A stretch of 64,000 bases of DNA, taken from the NCBI GenBank assembly GCA_030685235.1, contig MU839106.1, positions 399,864 through 463,863 on the forward strand, read 5' to 3'. Of this stretch, positions 56,430 to 64,000 are shown piece by piece; the stretch's first letter is position 1; each line of letters starts with the position of its first letter. Below the pieces are notes generated by a model. That model was given only the letters and a program-made list of their open reading frames with translations, did no database searches and was not told the origin of the DNA. A program made the position numbers and the translations under genes. This DNA comes from Copromyces sp. CBS 386.78. Taxonomy: Eukaryota > Ascomycota > Sordariomycetes > Sordariales > Sordariaceae.

Positions 56430-59400
56430 GCTTGCTTTCGCTTTCTTAGGGAGAGGGAAGTAGAGGAAAGCGCGTCGTTCTTCGTTCGGATATACCCCGT
56501 TGGTTGAGCGCGGCATGGCATGATGGGACTGGAGGGCTTCAACAAGGAAGGAAGGAAAGAATGAAGGAATCAAAAGGAGGAGAAAAAGTACAAAAAGGGT
56601 TCGGTTTGGGGGGGGTTTACATATACGGAGGATCTGCCTCAACGGCGATCTATTTTACCATCATCTTCTTCTTTCAAGCATGCAAACATCTTTGCATCAT
56701 ATCTGGCGTTCAAGGGGGGGTCATTCAACCGGACAAAATCATACATACAGCGAGGATCTCAACATCAGGCAGGCAGGCGGCGAAAGATCTTGTTTCTTAT
56801 TACCATAAAAACGTTGGCTGGCATGTGTCTTTTGTCTATATAATCTTCCATATATCCCCGTTGGGGTTCGGCATGTTGGCTGCTTTCAACAATAATGCAT
56901 CAACATTTCTTCAGTTAATGGCTTGACGTGTTTGAGGGCGAAATGCGGTTCATAAGAATGATGGAAGAGGCAGAACTGGTCAAACCCTTTGCATCGACGG
57001 GATGCATATGCAGTTTTAGAGAGGAGGTAGATCAGATTCACTCAACTCATAACTCCCACACTTGTTCACCACGGCGAGGATATGCTACAAATATTGTGTG
57101 TTGGACAATTGTGGATACGGGACGAAGAGGTACTGTATTAGTTCTTCCCCTTGGGACGGCTGAAGGTCTGTAAATTTGACTTCCCTTGACAGTAGTAATA
57201 GTACCCTTTGATACAAATCACGGTCTGTGCTAGTCTAGATGTTCCGGCTTCCATTCTGCTACCCGACGCGAACACGTTTCATTTCTCAATTTTTCCCATC
57301 ATTCAGTTTCACGTTGGGGACCTTGATGGTTAGGGCAAGTCTTCTCGCAGAGCTGCCCTCCTCCCCTCGAGAGCGGTAGCACAGCTTGGTCATCATGACC
57401 CCTTTGCACCCTCACATCGACTCTCTTATGTCTAGTGTCAACCTAAAGTCTTAGCTGACGTTCCGTGTTCGATTCACACCGATAGCGTCGACGAGTGTTG
57501 AGATTTGGGCAGATGGCAGGAATATTGTGAAGGCATGGGAGTACCTAAATGTCGTTCATCGTTGGTCCATTGGATCGTACTCGCTTTGCTCGTGGTGAGC
57601 TCCAGTCGTGGAAATAGACGTTTGCACGTTGCGGCAGGTTCCGCCGTCATGTGCTTCCAAGTCAACCTCAAGCTGATGCTGTCATCGGCGAGCTTTTACG
57701 TTTTCCATGTCTTTTCCCAAATCCGTCTCTTCCCCTATAGATTTCACATCTTGTTAGACATCAATTTTCCGATCGGCAGCTCGTTACCACATCAGAATGC
57801 GAGGTTCTATTCGATTCTGTGCCGCAACCGGTGAAATTGAAGCTTTTTCCAAGGTCAAGGTGCAAGCTTGGCCCGGAGCGGTAAAGCTTGGTTCCCTCTG
57901 GCAGAGTTGCAGAGACTGTCGATTGACAGTGTCGTTGTCGTGGTCTCGTGGAGGACGTGGGACGCGCCGTGAGGAACTCTGGGCGGATCAGATGCTAATT
58001 GCAGTCTGGTTCCTCGGCCCACCCAGCGGTGTTCCCTCCCGGATTGGGACATGGTGGCCGGAGTGATTGACCCAGGCTACCCAGCAGGTCCTGACGAACG
58101 GGATCGAAGAGAAAAGCTGTGGGGGAAATTGGCAAGTTGCGTTGCTCGATGGGGTTTTTCACTTTGGGTCACTGTGGTCTGGGGGTGCGGATTTCACAAG
58201 GTCTCGAGGCAGTTGAGCAGCAAAATGATGAACGGACGGGCGAGATGCACAATGGAAAGTCGACGTTGCGAGTCTGACAGCTGCCAAGAAGTGCCAAGAT
58301 TCCCCCGCATACACACCAATCCGGTCCACTCACATCTGGGTCTCTTTACCCTGTTTTGTCGCCACTGCGGTCCAGCTGGGGCAGATACCCGACACAACTC
58401 GACCAGCTCTCAGCAGTTCCAGCAGCAAAACCTAGATTGTACCAGCTCCAGTCACCAATTCATCATCGGTTCCAAAAGGACGAAACACGCCAAAGCTGCA
58501 GCAACGGGCAGATCACTCTTGCTTTTTCTGAGGTCAAGTCAGGGCACACGACCTTGAAAGTTGTGGCGGCCCAAGTCGTGCGTCGAGGTAGTGTAAGAAA
58601 GCAAGCCACACCAGAAGCGAAGCGGCCGACCTGTTGGCTTGGAACCCTGATCCGCCCGACCCGACCCAGAAACCCCAAAACAACAGCAGCCAGTTGAAGG
58701 AGCGAATTGATTTCTCCTTTTGTTCTTCGTTCAGTTCGGTACTTTCCTGGAATGACGGCCTCAATTATCCGCCCACCACACGAGGAACTATCACATTCAC
58801 ACCCATTCAACAGCTAGCAGGTACATACCTTACCGACACGAGCCACACTTCTCCTTCCAGAGCCCCCTGGTTCGAAAAGCACACGAATACGTACAGGGTG
58901 ACGTCGTCGGTCGAATGAATCGAATGAATCTCGCATCTACCAATCGCCGTCAAGAGGTAGACTCCGGATTCGCATGACAATTTCCCCTTTCCCCAATTGT
59001 GTCCCTCCAAAAGGTGTTTCTGCTGAATTCAGTGATGGACATTCGCTACAGTTATTCCCAGTCTCGTCAGTTAACCGGTCTCTCGCAGTCTATTTGCAGT
59101 CCGACACATTGATATTGGTCGCCGACGAGTTGTCGTCGCAACAAGAAGTCATAGGTCAAGTGATGGTTGCAGTTCAATTTCCGAGCTCACAGTCTCGACC
59201 ACGGAGACCTGTTGCTAGCTCCGGGCGCTGTTTTAGCATGTTCTGAGGGTCGCTGGGGGTTATCGTCCCTGGCCGCTTGGCGTAGGTCAGCGTTTGTGGT
59301 GGAGTGGATCACTAAAAGGTAGGTATTGTTGCAGTTTCCCCTTTTGTTTTTGTTGGCGCATATTGACCACATCGAGAAAGGAAATCATCAAGCCATATCA

Positions 59401-60846
59401 AGCCTCTACACGTGTTCCGTGATGCGCGGCATGGGTTGAGTTACCAGCAAGTGCTGTGTTGCTGTTCTGTTGATTATCGCAGTGGCTGGTAAATCGCAGT
59501 GTTCACCTTGAGGAAATCCGATCAAGTGGACACCCGACCCTTTCATGAATCCACTGTGAATCTCACAAAGAGATCCATTCTGCCCATGGGGAAAGTGGAA
59601 GTCTGACAGCCCTCATCCTCTCGGGTTTTGGGACACATCATACAATGGGACATGGAATCTGGCAAGTCTCGTACCTTGCACGCTGTTTGCTGCATCCCAA
59701 ACCACCGTCACCATTCTCCCATGTGCGACTCCAGGTACATGATCGGAAATATTATTACTCGTGTCACCATGCACGGAAAAGGGTGTCATAATTCTGGGAA
59801 TGGTTGGTCGGGCCTCTCAGGGCTGGTGCCGTTCGGCCTGTGTCTCCCTCTGTGTGTGTGTTGCCTTGGACAGGCCTCCCCCTGGAACCACGCCCACAAT
59901 CTGCTCCACGATGCCGAGGCTGACAATGGCAATCATATGCATTCATCCACTTTCCCCAGATTTTCAATCCTCACCCCCGCCAACTTGTCTGTCAGCTCAT
60001 CCCCCAGACTTACCAAACCGCCCTGAATGGACTCGGAATATGATGAATTACAACACCATCACGCATACCAATTGTCTGGGGATGCGTCCTCATCGGGTCA
60101 AGCGGCGGCGATGGGAACGGGCGACATGGTTGCAATGCCCCTTGTTGCCGTCGTCCATGCATCTGAAATTAAACTTGCAAGGAACACCCGTTCAGATGTC
60201 TGAATCTTGGGGGTGAACCCGTCCACGCCGTCCACGCCGGTCCAGGACTGCATCCAGGAGTTCGTCCGGTTCTTGTCCAGTTCCGGGTGAGTCTCTCTCT
60301 TCTGCCGCCGTAATTCGCCCGGTCGGGATGGCCGATGGAGCGCAAGTGAACCAGGGACATGGGCAGATGGGCTCCATCTTGCTTAACCATTCACGGGACG
60401 AACGATCTGTGGCCTAGTGGAACTATTGCCTCCACACGCCAAAAAGTGGTGAAAGTGTGAGGTTTTTGGAGGTGCGAATGCTACCTCTACCGAGAAGACA
60501 CTAGCAATTGGTAGGAGGTAGGACCCAGTGGGATGCTACCGTTGCCAGCCACCCCGTCTTTTCCCACCCTCCTTTCCGAGGCCTTGGCTTGGGTCTTGGG
60601 AGGCAAGAAAGGAAGCTGTTTCGGTGCCTTTGTTCGACTGACACACACACCTTCCATACAAACTGAACTCAACATAAAAGGGAGCGTCATCCTCCATCCA
60701 TCTGCACCTTCTCTTCTTTCTTTGTCTCCCAATCCACCAAATACACACTCGCTTCTGTATTTCAACTTTTCCAGCCGACCTTCGTTCAGCCAACCAAACT
60801 TATTACACCTAATAACAACCTTTTACAACAACCACCCTAATTCAAA
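56430..60846. other. 4.4-kb stretch without a recognisable gene
   Basis: Lies between the GTP cyclohydrolase stop and the CFEM gene. Many chance ORFs, none with motifs. CT-rich sequence and a CA-rich leader before 60847 look like the CFEM gene promoter and 5' UTR. No repeat was found. Confidence 0.45.
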
Positions 60847-61502
60847 ATGAAGTACTCCGCTGTCGCCCTTGCCGCCGTCGTGGCCGTTGCCTCCGCCCAG
60901 GACACCTCCATGATCCCCTCGTGCGCCCTCCCCTGCATTGACAAGGCCGCCCCCAAGTTCTGCCCTTCCAAGGACGACTACAAGTGCATCTGCGAGAACA
61001 AGGAGTCTCTCGTTGGCGCTGCCACCAACTGCGTCATCGGCGCTTGCGGTGCCGACGTCGCTATTAGTACGTTTTTTTTTAAAAAAAACCCTTTTTTACC
61101 CTCTCCTCTTTGTATCACTCTCAAACCCATTGATATGATACTAACACTCTCACAGACGAGGTCCTCCCCGCCACCAACGACTTCTGCGTCAAGGTCCTTG
61201 CCGGCGGTGACGCCCCCGCTTCCTCGGCCGCTGCCACCACCTCGGCCGCTGCCACCACCTCCGCTGCCGCCGTTGTGTCCAGCTCCGCCGCTGCCGTCAC
61301 CTCCTCCGCTGCCGCTGTTGTGACCAGCTCCGCCGCTGCCACCACCCTCGCCCCCAGCTCTGCCGTCCCCGCTCCCTCCAGCAACGGCACCGTCTCGGTC
61401 GCTCCCCCCATGTCTTCCTCCCCCGTTGAGGCTGGCGCCGCCGTTGCCGGTTACATCGGCTCTTTCGGTGTTGCCGCTCTTGCCGCCCTTGCTGCTTTCT
61501 AA
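60847..61502 (+). CDS. CFEM-domain GPI-anchored cell-wall protein
   Basis: Exons 60847-61066 and 61156-61502, with an 89-nt intron; 188 residues. A signal peptide occupies about 1-17. The CFEM domain (about 20-88) has all eight cysteines: 26, 30, 39, 47, 49, 62, 67 and 84. A Ser/Ala/Thr-rich stalk follows (about 92-165), then a C-terminal hydrophobic tail (GYIGSFGVAALAALAAF) typical of GPI attachment. CFEM proteins sit in the wall or membrane; some bind haem or iron, others act in virulence or adhesion. An Asp near the fourth cysteine, a haem-ligand position in some members, is present (KDDYKC). The role here is unknown. Confidence 0.94.
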
Positions 61503-62640
61503 ATTATCCGTCTCAATGGATCTTAGGAAGTGATGGGCCCGGAAGGGTGTGTCATGATGGACGGATAGGTGGTTGGATGATACCTTACGACGGACGACAA
61601 AAGGAAATGATTGTTGTATGAAAGTTGTTATGTGTACAATGGACGTGTCGGAAGAAACTAAAACGTTTACTATTAACTACTGTTTCCGGTGGGTAAAACA
61701 GAACCACGCCGCGCTCTTTGTGTTTCTTTCCCGCGAGAGAGAGTTACCGTGAGGCGGTTGGATTCAGGAACAAGTTAATTTGGAACTTTCACTTCACATC
61801 TTTCCCTCTCTTTGCTTGCGTAAGTGAGTTGAGATTGGGAAATATTTAATATGATTTACTCCTACCAAACATGAATTCGTGTGCTGAGAGTGATTCCGAT
61901 GAAATGCGAGCTACAAAAGCTGGATTTTGATTATTGAGCATTTGTCGAACGGCAAAACGATTTCCCGGGTGTTTGGGATCATGAATTATCAACAAGCCTC
62001 TGAAGCGTTTCACAACGTCCCAAAGCACGTCTCAATGCCCAGTCAGTTGTCGTCAGATGAACCATGCCATGTCATGCGTTTCTCCCCCAGTCCCCATCCC
62101 ATGTCCCATGTCATCTCGCACCCGTCTGAGCCATAACGTCCTTCCAAGGCAATGCGTCCATCCACCATCCAATGTACGGCGGCTACGCGGCTCAATGCCG
62201 CCTTTTCCTCCGCGCCCTGTCATTCAGCAGCCCATGTCAGGTTGTTGTTGGTCGTGCATCTTTGGGCTCTGAGTGGTCGGTGACGCATCTTTTTTTTTTT
62301 TTTTTTTTTTTCTTGCTCGCTTCGCTTTCCCTTCCATCTGATGAGGTGACGGTCGAATTAAAGGAGAGATACTACAGCGCAGCAAATTAACATAGAAAGG
62401 GCAATCACGTGACTGACCGGACTGGAGAAAGCAGATCTGGGTATCGATTGCTCTATTTGTTATAGTACTGCAAGCGAAATTATACATGTGCATGCACACA
62501 CAATGAATGGTTGTATAACGATGCATCGGCAGTTGCTTACTTGCTTTAACAGGGTGAATTTACGAAGTGGTGTTGGGTTGCCTAATGGGGCAGGTGCATA
62601 ACGTATGGGTTGTGGTTGCGGTTGTGGTTGTGGTCAGTGT
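61503..62640. other. 3' flank of the CFEM gene, no other gene
   Basis: No gene was recognised. A 22-T run lies at 62290-62311 and a short GGTTGTG repeat at 62606-62634, just before the RIPped block. Confidence 0.5.
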
Positions 62641-63700
62641 CCTATTTAACGCAAAGGTCTTGCAAGTAACGTAAATCCACCCTCTCGTCAGGCAACGCAA
62701 ATCTGTACAAAAAGTCAGCAAATTAACGCAAATTTGCATGTAGATTTGCGTTATTAGATTTGCGTATTTGCGTATTTCTTCTATTAGATTCCTATAAGTA
62801 ACATACTTTTCCGGTGTATATAGTATGATTTTTACTATAGAAGTCCGGGTGCAAATGCAAGTATAAAATATCGTATATTAACTAAGAAACGAGGGACTAT
62901 GGCGATTTTTAGTGTTTTTAATATAGAGTTTTTAAGGCTCTCCCCCCCCTTACCTCTCGTCGCCTCCTTTATTAATTAGATTATTAGTTATTCTATTAAT
63001 TGAATTAATATTAATAATAATACGTACTTCTACCTTTACGATATCCTAATCGAACTTAATAATAATTACGCCGTTAAACGCTAATATAACCCTATCCTAA
63101 TCTTTATTGCCTAGCGAAGTTCTAAAAACTCCCTAATAATTATTTAGTATTACGACTATTATACCCCGCTAATTATTCGGTCGCCCTATCTTTTACCCGC
63201 TTCGATTACGTATTACTAATTTAAAGAGTTATAATATTAATAAAATTACTTATTTACTAAAAGTATTATAGTTAAATATAGCATACGAATAGCGGAAGTA
63301 TATATTAGAATTGTAAACGTAATAGAAGTGCCCGTTGTATTCGTAGATTAACGAATATAGTACGAGGTTGTTACGATTAAAACCGAATAATTTAAAAGAA
63401 ATAGATTCAAAATAGTTCGCTTATAATAAATATAGTAAATTATATAATTTAAAGGCGACGACGTTAAGGTTAGATTACTTTAAAGTCGTTTATTAAATTT
63501 ATAATTTAAATAAACCGCTGCTAAAGAAGCGTTATTAAAGCGATAACAATAATATCCGCATTTCTTTTAATCGTTCGTCGTTTAATAATAAATTTGTCGG
63601 GTTTTAATTTATTACGAAGGCCGCTAGCGATAATATTAAAGAAAGATTTGTTAATTTTATTATTTTATTGAATATAGGATTTACTATTATTAAAAATGTT
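62641..63700. mobile_element. RIPped transposable-element remnant at the right edge
   Basis: Base composition shifts sharply near 62750-62900 to AT-rich sequence almost lacking CpA and TpG, as in the dead gypsy element. The left boundary (62655-62790) is packed with short GCAAATTTGCG / AACGCAAAT repeats in both orientations, like the sub-terminal repeats of a DNA transposon. No protein domain can be read with confidence. Composition returns to normal after about 63690, so the element probably ends in the window, but no matching right terminus was found. Confidence 0.6.
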
Positions 63701-64000
63701 GGAGGGTATCGATCGACGAGGGGTGCGAATAGCTTCAAAAGGTTGATACGGTTGCGTAGAGCTATTTAAAACGAGTAAAACGATATTTGGTATGGGTAGA
63801 TAGGTTTTATATTGTTAAAGATATCAAGAAGTGTCTGATAAGCTATAGAAAACCTTTTCTTTCCTCGAAGGGGACCACCCTTCTTATAGACTTTCTGGGC
63901 CAACCATCCATCCTATGAACGAACGGTTTTCTCCGTTGAATTCCTCGGATCCCAGGGATTCCGAAAACGGTTTGTTTGTTTTCGTAAGTCAAGGAATGGC
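63701..64000. other. window edge, nothing recognised
   Basis: Ordinary composition returns. The stretch is too short to judge, and no ORF with motifs was seen. Confidence 0.4.

Overview
This looks like nuclear DNA of a filamentous ascomycete, probably a Sordariomycete. Genes carry short introns (about 65-160 nt) with GTANGT-type donors. The families present (CFEM, Pth11-like rhodopsin-fold, CmcJ/NvfI, SesA, DUF7708 STAND) are typical of filamentous fungi. Two AT-rich blocks show the hallmark of repeat-induced point mutation (RIP): CpA/TpG nearly absent and TpA in great excess.

Layout. 1-5 kb: a CmcJ/NvfI-family oxidoreductase running off the left edge, a possible small Cys-motif protein and a serine beta-lactamase-like hydrolase, all on the minus strand. 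4.8-5.3 kb: a TA-flanked MITE. 6.9-10.5 kb: a seven-exon NLR-type STAND receptor (DUF7708, NB-ARC, TPR). 10.8-16.6 kb: a short-chain dehydrogenase, a seven-TM rhodopsin-fold receptor and a small one-TM protein. 17-22 kb: gene-poor, with a frameshifted relic. 22.5-33 kb: a MITE, then three genes sharing one Gly/Asn/Gln-rich pseudo-repeat motif, then a second MITE family. 32.5-41.6 kb: nested repeats, namely a long-TIR element containing a heavily RIPped Ty3/gypsy retrotransposon, itself carrying an un-RIPped MITE. 42.3 kb: an assembly gap, then tRNA-Asn. 43.8-64 kb: housekeeping genes (a KEN-box nuclear protein, thymidylate kinase, TAF11, GTP cyclohydrolase I) and a CFEM GPI-anchored wall protein, separated by long empty stretches. 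The window ends in a second RIPped block.

Most notable is the 24.2-31.7 kb cluster. An ankyrin-repeat protein carries an N-terminal Gly/Asn/Gln pseudo-repeat. A SesA-domain protein and an unrecognised helical protein carry the same pseudo-repeat at their C-termini. That is the arrangement of fungal amyloid (prion-like) signalling pairs: a receptor with an N-terminal motif and effectors with a C-terminal one. Here the presumed receptor has ankyrin repeats and no nucleotide-binding domain, and there are two candidate effectors. The receptor motif lies in an exon offset in frame from the long ankyrin ORF and appears only after splicing. Amyloid formation and cell-death function are inference; the shared motif and the gene order are seen directly.
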